Of a stretch of 64,000 nt of DNA, positions 19,613 through 28,819 are shown piece by piece. This DNA is from Microbacterium sediminis (GTDB taxonomy: Bacteria > Actinomycetota > Actinomycetes > Actinomycetales > Microbacteriaceae), in assembly GCF_004564075.1 (NCBI RefSeq), contig NZ_CP038256.1:248001-312000 (forward strand). Reading direction: 5' to 3'. Within the stretch, counting starts at the first letter, position 1, and each line of letters starts with the position of its first letter. A program made the position numbers and the translations under genes. The notes below the pieces were generated by a model that made no database searches, was not told the origin of the DNA, and saw only the letters and a list, made by a program, of their open reading frames with translations.

Positions 19613-21301
19613 GTGCCACACAACGGATCTTCCCTCAGCTCACCGCTCACCAAGCCGCAGGACGTCATCGAGGCCGCCGGTTTCCCCGCCGGGTCGGGCA
19701 ACGTGCGCCCCGGCTACGACCGTCGCCTGGCGAACGAGGATCTCGCCCCGCTGCGCAAGCAGAAGTGGTCGGCGTACAACATCTTCGCGTTCTGGATGAG
19801 CGACGTGCACTCCGTCGGCGGATACGTCACCGCCGGATCGCTCTTCGCCCTCGGCATCGCCAGCTGGCAGGTGCTCATCGCCCTCGTCGTCGGCATCGTC
19901 ATCGTCCAGTGCTTCGCGAACCTCGTCGCCAAGCCGTCGCAGCGGACGGGCGTCCCGTACCCCGTCGTCAACCGCTTCATCTTCGGCGTCAAGGGCGCGA
20001 ACATCCCCGCGGTCATCCGCGGCGTCATCGCGATCGCCTGGTACGGCGTGCAGACGTTCCTCGCCGCGGAGTCGCTCAACATCGTCATCCTCAAGTTCAT
20101 CCCGGGCTCGGCCGCGCTCGTCGAGCCGAGCTTCCTGGGCCTGAACGCCCTGGGCTGGATCTCCTACGCGATCCTGTGGGTGGCGCAGGCGGCGGTGTTC
20201 TGGAACGGGATGGAGGCCATCCGCCGGTTCATCGACTGGGCGGGCCCCGCGGTGTACGTGGTGATGATCATCCTCGCGGTCTATCTCGTCTCGCGGGCGG
20301 GATGGGAGAACATCAGCTTCAGCCTCTCCTCGGGGGAGCCCCTCGGCTTCGTGGAGTCCCTTCCGGTGATGCTGACCGCGATCGCCATCGTGGTGTCGTA
20401 CTTCTCGGGCCCCATGCTGAACTTCGGCGACTTCGCCCGCTACGGCAAGAGCTTCACGGCGGTCAAGCGCGGCAACTTCTGGGGCCTGCCGATCAACTTC
20501 CTCTTCTTCTCGATCCTCACGGTCCTCACGGCGTCGGCGACCGTGCCGGTGTTCGGCGAGCTCATCACCGATCCGATCCACACGGTCGAGCGCATCGACC
20601 ACTGGTTCGCGATCCTGCTCGGTGGCCTGACCTTCGTCACGGCCACGGTCGGCATCAACATCGTCGCGAACTTCATCTCGCCGGCGTTCGACTTCTCGAA
20701 CGTCGCGCCCCACCGCATCTCGTGGCGCGCCGGCGGAATGATCGCGGCCGTGGGGTCGGTCATCCTCACGCCGTGGAACTGGTACAACAACGACGAGGCG
20801 ATCCACTACACCCTCGGCATCCTGTCGGCCCTCATCGGCCCGCTCTTCGGCGTGCTCATCGCCGGGTACTACGTCGTGGCGCGGCAGCGCATCAAGGTCG
20901 ACGACATGTACACGATGTCCGAGAACGGTGCCTATTGGTACCGCAAGGGCTACAACGTCAACGCCCTCGCCGCGGTGCTCGGCGCCGGCGTGCCGACGAT
21001 CCTCACCGCGATCGTGCCGAAGTCGCTCGTCTTCGCGGGCGTCGCCCCGGCCGGCGCCGGCGCGATCAGCGATTTCAGCTGGTTCATCGGCTGCGGGCTG
21101 GGCTTCGCGATCTTCACGATCCTCGAGCGGGTCCGCCCCCGCGTCCCGCGGCTGGAGGGCGAGGGCGGCGTCTCGGACGGCACCGTCGCGGAGCCCGTCG
21201 AGGGGTATCCCGACACCGCCACCGCCGCGATCGCGGTGACCGAGGCGGCGCGGATCGTCGCGCAGCCCGCATCCGAAGAGACGACGACGACGAAGGCCTG
21301 A
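19613..21301 (+). CDS. NCS1 family permease, probable allantoin or ureide transporter
   Basis: Membrane importer of the nucleobase-cation-symport-1 family, which includes PucI (allantoin), Mhp1 (hydantoins) and CodB (cytosine). The 562 residues have 12 predicted membrane segments. NCS1 features include NEDLAPLRKQKWSAYNIFAFWMSD near the N-terminus and the LTPWNWYNNDEAI region before TM9-10. The GTG at 19613 is preferred because GAAAGG lies 8 nt upstream and homology starts soon after. It is first in a seven-gene run of allantoin catabolism genes, and the racemase GTG begins 1 nt after its stop. Regulation by the upstream GTGAAG palindromes is inferred. Confidence 0.88.
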   Translation: MPHNGSSLSSPLTKPQDVIEAAGFPAGSGNVRPGYDRRLANEDLAPLRKQKWSAYNIFAFWMSDVHSVGGYVTAGSLFALGIASWQVLIALVVGIVIVQCFANLVAKPSQRTGVPYPVVNRFIFGVKGANIPAVIRGVIAIAWYGVQTFLAAESLNIVILKFIPGSAALVEPSFLGLNALGWISYAILWVAQAAVFWNGMEAIRRFIDWAGPAVYVVMIILAVYLVSRAGWENISFSLSSGEPLGFVESLPVMLTAIAIVVSYFSGPMLNFGDFARYGKSFTAVKRGNFWGLPINFLFFSILTVLTASATVPVFGELITDPIHTVERIDHWFAILLGGLTFVTATVGINIVANFISPAFDFSNVAPHRISWRAGGMIAAVGSVILTPWNWYNNDEAIHYTLGILSALIGPLFGVLIAGYYVVARQRIKVDDMYTMSENGAYWYRKGYNVNALAAVLGAGVPTILTAIVPKSLVFAGVAPAGAGAISDFSWFIGCGLGFAIFTILERVRPRVPRLEGEGGVSDGTVAEPVEGYPDTATAAIAVTEAARIVAQPASEETTTTKA

Positions 21302-21302
21302 C

Positions 21303-22076
21303 GTGCGCATCACCCTGATCAACCCCAACACCTCGCGGGCGATGACCGAGAAAGTCGCGGTCGCCGCCCGCGAGGTGGCGGCTCCCGATGTCGAGATCCT
21401 CGCCGTGTGCCCCGCACCCGGCGAGGGCCCCGACGCGATCGAGAGCCACTACGACGAGGTCCGCGCGAGCGCCGCGATCCTCGACCTCGTCTCGCGTGAC
21501 CTCGCCGCGGGCGGATCGGACGCCTACGTCATCGCCTGCTTCGGCGACCCGGGCGTCGACGCGGTGCGCGAGCTCGTCGACGTACCGGTCGTCGGCATCG
21601 CCGAGGCGGCCATGCACGTCGCGTCGATGGCGGGGCGCACCTTCGGCATCGTCACCACGCTCTCGCGAACGCTCGGCCGGGCCGAGGACCTCGTGCTCCG
21701 TCACGGCTTCGAGCGCGCCTGTGTGTCGGCGTGCGGCACGGGCATCCCCGTGCTCGCGCTCGAACGGGAGGATCCCGCGGCGATCGAGCGCATCGCCGGA
21801 TGGTGCGAGCGCGTGGTTCGGGAGGACGGGGCGGATGCCGTGGTGCTCGGCTGCGCCGGGATGGCCGACCTGTGCCGCGAGCTGTCGGAGCGCGTCGGGG
21901 TGCCCGTCGTCGACGGCGTTGCCGCCGGTGTCGGCCTCGTGCAGGCCATGGTCCGCATGGGTGTGGGCACGAGCAAGCGCGACGAGTACGCGCGGCCGCC
22001 GCGGCTCGCGCCGGAACACCGCGCCGCGGGCGACGACACATCGGCGACACACGAGCCCGTTAGCCTGACCGCGTGA
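21303..22076 (+). CDS. Hydantoin/allantoin racemase (Asp/Glu racemase family)
   Basis: Cofactor-independent racemase, probably interconverting R- and S-allantoin (HpxA type) so that both enantiomers enter the pathway. The 257 residues show the family opening ITLINPNTSRAMTEK and the two catalytic cysteines: Cys79 in IACFGDPG and Cys184 in VLGCAGMA. GIAEAAMHVASM is conserved among hydantoin racemases. The GTG start lies 1 nt after the permease stop, and the stop overlaps the allantoinase start (GTGA). The C-terminal 25 residues are variable. Hydantoin racemase activity is the alternative, but the genes around it favour allantoin. Confidence 0.88.
   Translation: MRITLINPNTSRAMTEKVAVAAREVAAPDVEILAVCPAPGEGPDAIESHYDEVRASAAILDLVSRDLAAGGSDAYVIACFGDPGVDAVRELVDVPVVGIAEAAMHVASMAGRTFGIVTTLSRTLGRAEDLVLRHGFERACVSACGTGIPVLALEREDPAAIERIAGWCERVVREDGADAVVLGCAGMADLCRELSERVGVPVVDGVAAGVGLVQAMVRMGVGTSKRDEYARPPRLAPEHRAAGDDTSATHEPVSLTA
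22061..22066 (+). promoter_or_regulatory. Possible internal -10 box before allantoinase
   Basis: TAGCCT lies 6 nt before the allB GTG although the site is inside the 3' end of the racemase gene. It could give a leaderless internal transcript, but the gene is also reachable by coupling. Confidence 0.35.
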
Positions 22077-23389
22077 ACCGCGCGCTCCCGTCCTCCGTCG
22101 CCGCGCGCCGGGTGTTCCTCGACGGAGGCTTCCGTGCCGCCACCGTGCGCATCGCGAACGGCGTCGTCGCGGCCGTCGACGCATTCGACGCCAGGGCCGA
22201 CGTCGTCGTCGACGACGGACACGTGCTGCTGCCGGGTCTCGTCGACTCCCACGTGCACTTCAACGAGCCCGGCCGCACGGGCTGGGAGGGCTTCGCCACG
22301 GGAACGGCGGCCGCGGCCGCCGGCGGGGTCACGACCGTCGTCGAGATGCCGCTGAACTCCATCCCGGTCACGACGACGCCCGCGGCGCTCGCGGCGAAGC
22401 GCGAGGCGGCCGCGGGTCAGCTGGCCGTCGACATCGCGTACTGGGGCGGCGCCGTCCCCGAGAACCTCGGCTCGCTCGACACCCTGCTGGACGCGGGCGT
22501 CGTGGGGGTGAAGTGCTTCCTCGCGCCGAGCGGCATCGACGAGTTCGGCCACCTCGATGCCGACCAGCTGGAGCGCGCCCTCGCGGAGCTGGCCGCGCAT
22601 GACGGGCTCCTCATCGCTCACGCCGAGCTGCAGGAGCACCTGGGCGACGCGCACGGTCCGGTCTTCACCGACTTCGTGGCCTCGCGACCGCCCGCCGCCG
22701 AGGTCGAGGCGATCCGTCGCGTGATCGACGCGGCGCGCCGGACCGATGCGCGGGCGCACATCGTGCACGTGGCCGCGGCCGGGGCCCTCGATCTCGTGCG
22801 GGCGGCGAAGGCGGAGGGCGTCCGGCTCACGATCGAGACCTGCCCGCACTACCTCACGCTGCGCGCGGAGGAGGTGCCCGACGGGCAGGGGAGGTTCAAG
22901 TGCTGCCCGCCGATCCGCGACGGCGCGAACCAGGACCTGCTGTGGGAGGGCGTGCTGGACGGCACGATCGACGCCATCGTCAGCGACCACTCACCGGCCA
23001 CCGCGGAGCTCAAGGACAACGCCGACCTCGGCGCGGCGTGGGGCGGGATCTCCGGCGTCCAGACCGGTCTGCGCGCCGTCTGGACCGAGGCGCGGCGACG
23101 CGGGATCGCTCTGGAGCGCATCGTGCCGCTGTTCACGACCGGACCGGCCGGCCTGGTGCGACTCGACCGCGGCAGCATCGCCACCGGCGCCCCCGCCCAC
23201 CTCGCGGTCTTCGACCCCGAGGCCGAGCGCACCCTCACGGTGGACGAGCTCGCCTATCGGAACCGGATGTCGCCCTGGGTGGGGCGGCGCCTGCGGGGCG
23301 CCGTCGTCGAGACCTATCTTCGCGGTGAGCGGATCTATACGCAGGGGGCGGGGCTCCTCTCCCGGAACGGACGCGAGGTGCTGGTGTGA
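22073..23389 (+). CDS. allB: Allantoinase (cyclic amidohydrolase)
   Basis: Hydrolyses S-allantoin to allantoate in a binuclear metal centre. The 438 residues carry His60 and His62 (DSHVHFNEPG), the metal-bridging lysine at 147 (GVKCFLAPSG), later His residues (LIAHAE, HIVHVA) and the catalytic Asp in IVSDHSP. NEPG after HVHF and the CCPPIRD motif are characteristic of allantoinase versus dihydropyrimidinase. The GTG start overlaps the racemase stop and the stop overlaps the next gene (GTGA). Confidence 0.93.
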   Translation: MNRALPSSVAARRVFLDGGFRAATVRIANGVVAAVDAFDARADVVVDDGHVLLPGLVDSHVHFNEPGRTGWEGFATGTAAAAAGGVTTVVEMPLNSIPVTTTPAALAAKREAAAGQLAVDIAYWGGAVPENLGSLDTLLDAGVVGVKCFLAPSGIDEFGHLDADQLERALAELAAHDGLLIAHAELQEHLGDAHGPVFTDFVASRPPAAEVEAIRRVIDAARRTDARAHIVHVAAAGALDLVRAAKAEGVRLTIETCPHYLTLRAEEVPDGQGRFKCCPPIRDGANQDLLWEGVLDGTIDAIVSDHSPATAELKDNADLGAAWGGISGVQTGLRAVWTEARRRGIALERIVPLFTTGPAGLVRLDRGSIATGAPAHLAVFDPEAERTLTVDELAYRNRMSPWVGRRLRGAVVETYLRGERIYTQGAGLLSRNGREVLV

Positions 23390-24567
23390 CACGCGACGAC
23401 ACGATGACGCGCAACCGATTCGGCACGGGGCCGGCGCCCGACTTCGCGGCGCTGCCGATCCTGCAGCCGGGGGTTTTCCCACCCGGAGCCGAGCCCGCGG
23501 AAGGCGTGGCGTACCTCCCCGCGAGCCCCGAGACGGTGCTCTGGGGACGCCTGCCGGGACGCCGCGATGCGCCGGTGCTGACGATCGCCTCGGGCGACAC
23601 GGTCGTGATCGACACCGTCAGTCACGAGGGGATCCTCCCGGACCAGGGGCAGGACCCGGCGGCCTTCTTCGCCCAGCACGGCGTCGCTGCCGAGGCGGTG
23701 CTCGACGACGCGATCGCGATCGCCTCCCGCGCGCCGCGCGACGCGGTGGCGGACGGGCCCCACGTGATCACGGGCCCGATCCGCGTCGAGGGCGCGCGCC
23801 CGGGCGACGTGCTGCGCATCGGCATCGAGCGCCTCGAGCCCCGGGTGCCGTACGGCGTGATCAGCAACCGGCACGGCAGGGGAGCCCTGCCCGCCGTGCT
23901 GCCGAGAGACGGGCAGACGGTCAGTGTGTTCGCGCCGGTCGAGGAGCGTGCGGGCGCGCTGTGCGGCACCCTGCCGCGCACGGAGGGCGGCACGCGCGAC
24001 GTCGCGTTCCCGCTGGCGCCATTCCTCGGCACGATCGGCGTCGCCCCCGACAGCGACGAGCGGCCCCACTCGGTGCCCCCGTCCGACTTCGGCGGGAACA
24101 TCGACATCCGGCTCCTCGTCGAGGGCACCTCGCTCTACCTGCCCGTGCAGGTCGACGGCGCCCTCGCGTACGTCGGCGACCCCCACTTCGCGCAGGGCGA
24201 CGGCGAGGTGGCGCTCACCGCGCTTGAGGCGTCGCTGCGCGCCACCCTGACGTTCGAGGTCGTCCCGGCCGACGTCGCGCGCCGGGAGTTCGGTGCTCTT
24301 GCCGGGCCGCTCGTGCGCACCCCGGACTACCTCGTGCCGACGGGGCTCGACCCCGACCTCGGAGAGGCGATGCGCAAGGCGGTCCGCGCGGCGCTCGATC
24401 TGATCCGGGCACGGTGGGGGATGGACGAGCATCTTGCCTACGCGTACCTCTCGGCGGCAGCCGACTTCGACATCTCGCAGGTGGTCGATGTGGTGTGCGG
24501 TGTCCACGCGCGCATCCGGGAGGCCGACTTCCCCGCTCTCGCGGTCGCGGGCGGAGCCGGCGCATGA
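23386..24567 (+). CDS. Acetamidase/formamidase family protein (FmdA type)
   Basis: Zinc-type amidase family that hydrolyses small amides such as formamide or acetamide to ammonia. The 393 residues contain the central HVITGPIRVEGARPGDVLRIGIE region and FLGTIGVAPDS, followed by the PPSDFGGNIDIRLL and LPVQVDGALAYVGDPHFAQGDGEV segments typical of FmdA proteins. Start and stop each overlap the neighbouring genes by 4 nt, so it is an integral part of the allantoin operon. Its natural substrate here is unknown. Since PucG makes oxalurate, an amide such as oxamate is a reasonable guess, not a demonstrated one. Confidence 0.85.
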   Translation: MTRDDTMTRNRFGTGPAPDFAALPILQPGVFPPGAEPAEGVAYLPASPETVLWGRLPGRRDAPVLTIASGDTVVIDTVSHEGILPDQGQDPAAFFAQHGVAAEAVLDDAIAIASRAPRDAVADGPHVITGPIRVEGARPGDVLRIGIERLEPRVPYGVISNRHGRGALPAVLPRDGQTVSVFAPVEERAGALCGTLPRTEGGTRDVAFPLAPFLGTIGVAPDSDERPHSVPPSDFGGNIDIRLLVEGTSLYLPVQVDGALAYVGDPHFAQGDGEVALTALEASLRATLTFEVVPADVARREFGALAGPLVRTPDYLVPTGLDPDLGEAMRKAVRAALDLIRARWGMDEHLAYAYLSAAADFDISQVVDVVCGVHARIREADFPALAVAGGAGA

Positions 24568-26144
24568 CCGCGCGCGAGATCCCCGGTGCGGCCGATGTGC
24601 CGGCGGACCTGCTCGAGGCGCTCTTCGCCTACGAGGCCGCGATCCTCGCCGACGACCTCGACGAGCTCGATCGCTGGTTCCTCGACTCCCCGGCGACGTT
24701 GCGCGGCGACGACGCCGGCCTGCTCGTCGGCCACGACGCGATCAGCGCGTTCCGCGGCCTGCGCGGGGGAGTGGCCGACCGCGTGATCGAGCGGATCGAG
24801 TATCGCCCCCTCGGCGACGGCATCGCCCTCGTGGTGTCGGTCTCGCGCTTCACCATCGGCGGGCGCGGGTTGCAGACGCAGGTGTGGCAGCGGACCGCGG
24901 ACGGCTGGCGCATCACCGCCGCACACGTCTCGGGGCGGCCGCAGCCGTTCAACCGCGCGATGTGGCGCACGGTGGGCGATCCCCTGTTCCAGGGCGCATG
25001 GCAGGGGCCCCTCGCGGGGCTCACGGTCGCCGTGAAGGACCTCTTCGCGATCAAGGGCTACCGGATCGGCGCGGGCAACCCGACGTATGTCGACAGCGTG
25101 GCTCCCGAGCCGCGCACCGCGCCGGCCGTCGCCGATCTGCTGCGGGGCGGGGCGTCGCTGCGCGGCATAGCGCGCACCGACGAGTTCGCGTACTCGATCG
25201 CCGGAGACAACGCCCACTACGGCACGCCGCCCAACGGCGCACTGCCCGGCGCGCTGCCCGGAGGCTCGTCGTCGGGACCGGCGAGCGCGGTGGCGACGGG
25301 GCAGGCCGACATCGGGCTCGCCACCGACACCGCGGGCTCGATCCGCGTGCCCGCGTCGTATCAGGGGCTGTGGGGACTGCGCACGACGCACAACCTCGTG
25401 CCGCGCGCGGGGCTGCTTCCGCTGGCCCAGTCGTTCGACACGATCGGCTGGATCACCCGCGACGGCGAGACGCTGCAGCGCGTGGCCGAGTGGTGCCTGT
25501 CGTACGACGGTTCGGCGTCCACCGAGCGCGTGTTCGGCGCGTCGAGCGGAGATCTGCCGTGGGAGTTCCGCGTGCCGACCGAGGTGCTCGACGCCGTCGA
25601 GCCGGACACGCGCGCGGCGTTCGAGGAGTTCCTCGACACCCTGGGGGCGCCCGTGCAGCGTGTCCCGATCGGCGCGCTCGTCGGCTACCAGGAGCCCTTC
25701 CGCGTGGTGCAGGCCGCGGAGGCCTGGCGCAACAACGGGGACTGGATCCGCGAGCACCCCGATGCGCTCGGTCCCGCGGTCGCCGCGCGGTTCCGCGACG
25801 CGGCCCGGGTGACGGCCGACGACGAGCGCGCCGCCCGGGCGGCCCTCGAACCGCTCAAGGCCCGGCTCGACGACATCCTCGGCGGGGCGCAGCTCATCCT
25901 GCCGACGGTGCCGGGCCCCGCCCCGATGCGCACATCCGACGGCGCGCAGGTCGATGCCACCCGCGCGGCCACCCTGCGCATGACCACGCCCGCCGCCGTC
26001 GCCGGGGTGCCGGCCGTGTCGATCCCGCTGCTCACCGTGCCCTCGCCGCTCGGTCCTGCGCCCGTGGGCGTGTGCGTGATCGCCCGCGCCGAGACCGACA
26101 TCGCGCTCGTCCGGCAGGCCCGCCGGATCGCCTCGCTCATCTGA
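24564..26144 (+). CDS. Fused AtzH-like (DUF3225/HpxZ) domain and AtzE-like amidase (HpxY)
   Basis: Two-domain protein of 526 residues. Residues 9-124 form a SnoaL-like cone domain of the AtzH/HpxZ (DUF3225) family (FAYEAAILADDLDELDRWFLD, then RTADGWRITAAHVS). Residues 125-526 are an amidase-signature enzyme with Lys158 (VAVKDLFA), the cis-serine in GGSSSGP (235-237) and the nucleophile Ser259 (TDTAGSIRVPAS). In Klebsiella hpxWXYZ and in cyanuric acid clusters these two families are separate genes. Here they are one polypeptide, and no gene for the small HpxX/AtzG subunit is seen. The start overlaps the FmdA stop (ATGA), and the aminotransferase follows after 18 nt. Substrate inferred to be oxalurate or a related ureide. 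Confidence 0.88.
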   Translation: MTAREIPGAADVPADLLEALFAYEAAILADDLDELDRWFLDSPATLRGDDAGLLVGHDAISAFRGLRGGVADRVIERIEYRPLGDGIALVVSVSRFTIGGRGLQTQVWQRTADGWRITAAHVSGRPQPFNRAMWRTVGDPLFQGAWQGPLAGLTVAVKDLFAIKGYRIGAGNPTYVDSVAPEPRTAPAVADLLRGGASLRGIARTDEFAYSIAGDNAHYGTPPNGALPGALPGGSSSGPASAVATGQADIGLATDTAGSIRVPASYQGLWGLRTTHNLVPRAGLLPLAQSFDTIGWITRDGETLQRVAEWCLSYDGSASTERVFGASSGDLPWEFRVPTEVLDAVEPDTRAAFEEFLDTLGAPVQRVPIGALVGYQEPFRVVQAAEAWRNNGDWIREHPDALGPAVAARFRDAARVTADDERAARAALEPLKARLDDILGGAQLILPTVPGPAPMRTSDGAQVDATRAATLRMTTPAAVAGVPAVSIPLLTVPSPLGPAPVGVCVIARAETDIALVRQARRIASLI

Positions 26145-26162
26145 TCCGCCCGAGGAAGAACC

Positions 26163-27386
26163 ATGACCCGCCCCACCCCGCTCGATCCCCCCGCCCGCCT
26201 GCTCATGGGGCCCGGCCCCATCTCCGCGTACCCGCGCGTGCTGCGCGCCATGTCGGCACCGCTCGTGGGCCAGTACGACCCGTTCATGACCGGCGCGATG
26301 GGCGAGGTGCAGGAGCTGTATCGCGAGGTGTGGGCGACGCGCAACGAGCAGACGTTCGTCATCGACGGCACGTCGCGGGCGGGGATCGAGGCGGCGCTGG
26401 TCTCGCTCATCCGGCCCGGCGATCGCGTGCTCGTTCCCGTGTTCGGGCGGTTCGGCCACCTTCTCGCCGAGATCGCGGAGCGCGCGCTCGCCGAGGTCCA
26501 CACGATCGAGGTCGAGTGGGGTCAGGTCGTGCCGGTGTCGATGATCGAGGAGGCGATCGTCCGCGTGAGGCCGACGCTCCTCGCGCTCGTGCAGGGCGAC
26601 ACGTCGACGACGATGAACCAGCCGCTCGACGAGATCGGCGCGCTGTGCGAGAAGCACGGCGTGCTGTTCTACTGCGACGCCACCGCGTCGCTCGGCGGCA
26701 ACGACTTCGAGGCCGACCGCTGGGGTCTCGACGCCGCGACCGCGGGGCTGCAGAAGTGCCTCGGCGGCCCGAGCGGCTCGAGCCCCATCACGCTGTCGGA
26801 TCGCGCCGTCGAGGTGATCCGTTCGCGCGCCCGCGTCGAGGCCGGGATCAGAGAGGCGGGCGACGAGAGCGCCGCGGACTTCATCCGCAGCAACTACTTC
26901 GACCTCGGCATGATCATCGACTACTGGGGGCCGCGGCGCCTCAACCACCACACGGAGGCCACGAGCATGCTCTACGCCGCCCGCGAGTGCGCCGCCGTGC
27001 TGCTCTCCGAGGGCCGCGCGAACGTCATCGCGCGGCACCGCCTCGCCGGCGACGCGATGCTCGCGGGCGTGCGGGGCCTCGGACTGACGGTGTTCGGCGA
27101 CGTGGCGCACAAGATGAACAACGTCGTCGCCGTCGAGATCCCCGATGGGGTTCCCGGGGACGCCGCGCGTCAGGCGATGCTCGAGGACTTCGGCATCGAG
27201 ATCGGCACGTCGTTCGGTCCGCTGCACGGCCGCGTCTGGCGCATCGGCACCATGGGCTACAACGCCCGCAAGGATGCCGTGCTGACCACGCTCGCCGCCC
27301 TCGAGCAGGTGCTGCGCCGCCACATCCCGGTGCCCGCCGGCGGCGGCGTCGACGCCGCCCTCGACGTGTACCGCGTGTCCGCATGA
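26163..27386 (+). CDS. pucG: (S)-ureidoglycine-glyoxylate aminotransferase
   Basis: PLP enzyme (class V, alanine-glyoxylate aminotransferase fold) that transfers the amino group of ureidoglycine to glyoxylate, giving oxalurate and glycine. The 407 residues include LLMGPGPISAYPRVLRAMS at the N-terminus, the SRAGIEAALVSL cofactor region and Lys198 (GLQKCLGGPSG) for the Schiff base. ADFIRSNYFDLGMIIDYWG and NHHTEATSMLYA are closer to PucG than to generic serine-glyoxylate enzymes. It lies between the amidase and allantoate amidohydrolase genes, and its stop overlaps the allC ATG. Confidence 0.92.
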   Translation: MTRPTPLDPPARLLMGPGPISAYPRVLRAMSAPLVGQYDPFMTGAMGEVQELYREVWATRNEQTFVIDGTSRAGIEAALVSLIRPGDRVLVPVFGRFGHLLAEIAERALAEVHTIEVEWGQVVPVSMIEEAIVRVRPTLLALVQGDTSTTMNQPLDEIGALCEKHGVLFYCDATASLGGNDFEADRWGLDAATAGLQKCLGGPSGSSPITLSDRAVEVIRSRARVEAGIREAGDESAADFIRSNYFDLGMIIDYWGPRRLNHHTEATSMLYAARECAAVLLSEGRANVIARHRLAGDAMLAGVRGLGLTVFGDVAHKMNNVVAVEIPDGVPGDAARQAMLEDFGIEIGTSFGPLHGRVWRIGTMGYNARKDAVLTTLAALEQVLRRHIPVPAGGGVDAALDVYRVSA

Positions 27387-28690
27387 CCGACGCGCGGCTC
27401 GCCGGGATCGCCCCGGAGGTCTTCGCCGCGGCGGCCCGCCGGGTGATGGCGCGGTGCGACGAGCTCGCCCGCGTCACGGCCGACGACGGTGCGATCACCC
27501 GCGTGTACCTCTCGCCCGAGCACGCGCGCGTCAACCGCCTCGCCGCAGAGTGGATGCGCGAGGTCGGCATGACGACGCGCCAGGACCCGGCGGGCAACCA
27601 GCTCGGCCGCCTCGCCGCGGCCGACCCGGACGCCCCGGCGCTGATGCTCGGCTCTCACCTCGACACCGTGATCGACGCGGGCCGCTTCGACGGCATCATC
27701 GGCGTGCTCATGGCTATCGAGGTCGTGCGCGTGCTGCGGGTGCCCGGCGCCGTCGACGGATCGTGGCGCAGCCCGTTCCCCTTCGCGATCGAGGTCGCCG
27801 CGTTCAGCGATGAGGAGGGCACGCGCTTCGGCAAGGCCCTGCTCGGCTCGTCCGCCGTGGCCGGCGCGTGGGACGACGACTGGTGGGCCCTCACCGACTC
27901 CGACGGCATCACCCTGCGCGAGGCCTACCGCGAGTTCGGGCTCGACCCCGGCCGCATCGGCGAGGCGGCGCGCACGGGCGACCAGCTCGTCGGCTATCTC
28001 GAGGCGCACATCGAGCAGGGGCCCGAGCTCGACCGGCGCGGCGAGGCGCTCGCCGTGGTGTCGTCGATCGCGTCGGCGCGGCGCTTCCAGCTCACGGTCG
28101 AGGGCGAGGCGCGCCACGCGGGCGGCACGCCCTACGACATGCGGCGCGACGCGCTGCTCGGCGCCTCGGAGGCGGCGCTCGCCGTGGAGCGGATCTGCGC
28201 CGCCGAGCACCACATCATCGGCACGGTGGGTCGGCTCGAGGCGTTCCCGGGCGCCGTCAACGTCGTCCCCGGCGAGGCGCGCTTCAGCCTCGACCTGCGC
28301 GGCGAGTTCGACGAGGCCCGGGACCGCGTGTGGCAGTCGCTCTCGCGCGAGCTGGACGAGATCATGGGCCGCCGCGGCCTCCGCTGGAGCGCCCGGGAGA
28401 TGCACTCGGCACCGGCGCTGTTCTGCGATCCACTGCTGCAGGACGTCGTACGCGCCGGCATCGGATCGACCCTCGGCTCCCGGCCGGCGGAGCCGATCAC
28501 GCTCTTCAGCCCCGCGGGCCACGACGGCATGACGATCGGCTCGGTCGCGCCGGTGGGGATGCTCTTCCTGCGCAATCCCGACGGCATCAGCCACCACCCC
28601 GACGAGGCGGTGAGCGTGGCGGACGTCGCCGTCGGCCTGCGTGCGTTCGCCGAGGCGGTGGCGCATCTCGGCGCCGAGCCGGCGCGCTGA
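27383..28690 (+). CDS. allC: Allantoate amidohydrolase (M20 family)
   Basis: Hydrolyses allantoate to ureidoglycine, CO2 and ammonia using two metal ions; also called pucF. The 435 residues show the metal ligands in GSHLDTVIDAGRFDG and FSDEEGTRFG, EAHIEQGPELD, and a dimerisation domain with EARHAGGTPYDMRRDAL. The C-terminal PAGHDGMTIG and GISHHPDE motifs separate AllC from peptidases. It is the last gene of the seven-gene operon that starts at 19613; a 129-bp gap follows before the SDR gene. Confidence 0.93.
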   Translation: MTDARLAGIAPEVFAAAARRVMARCDELARVTADDGAITRVYLSPEHARVNRLAAEWMREVGMTTRQDPAGNQLGRLAAADPDAPALMLGSHLDTVIDAGRFDGIIGVLMAIEVVRVLRVPGAVDGSWRSPFPFAIEVAAFSDEEGTRFGKALLGSSAVAGAWDDDWWALTDSDGITLREAYREFGLDPGRIGEAARTGDQLVGYLEAHIEQGPELDRRGEALAVVSSIASARRFQLTVEGEARHAGGTPYDMRRDALLGASEAALAVERICAAEHHIIGTVGRLEAFPGAVNVVPGEARFSLDLRGEFDEARDRVWQSLSRELDEIMGRRGLRWSAREMHSAPALFCDPLLQDVVRAGIGSTLGSRPAEPITLFSPAGHDGMTIGSVAPVGMLFLRNPDGISHHPDEAVSVADVAVGLRAFAEAVAHLGAEPAR

Positions 28691-28819
28691 GGGCGGGGGA
28701 GGCCTCCGCCGAAGCGGTGCCCATCGGTCGCGACAGGCGTAGGCTGTCAGATATCGGTTCCATTCGAATGAATGCGTCGCGATCCCTGCGTCGCAGCCGG
28801 GTGGAGCACTGGCAGAGGA

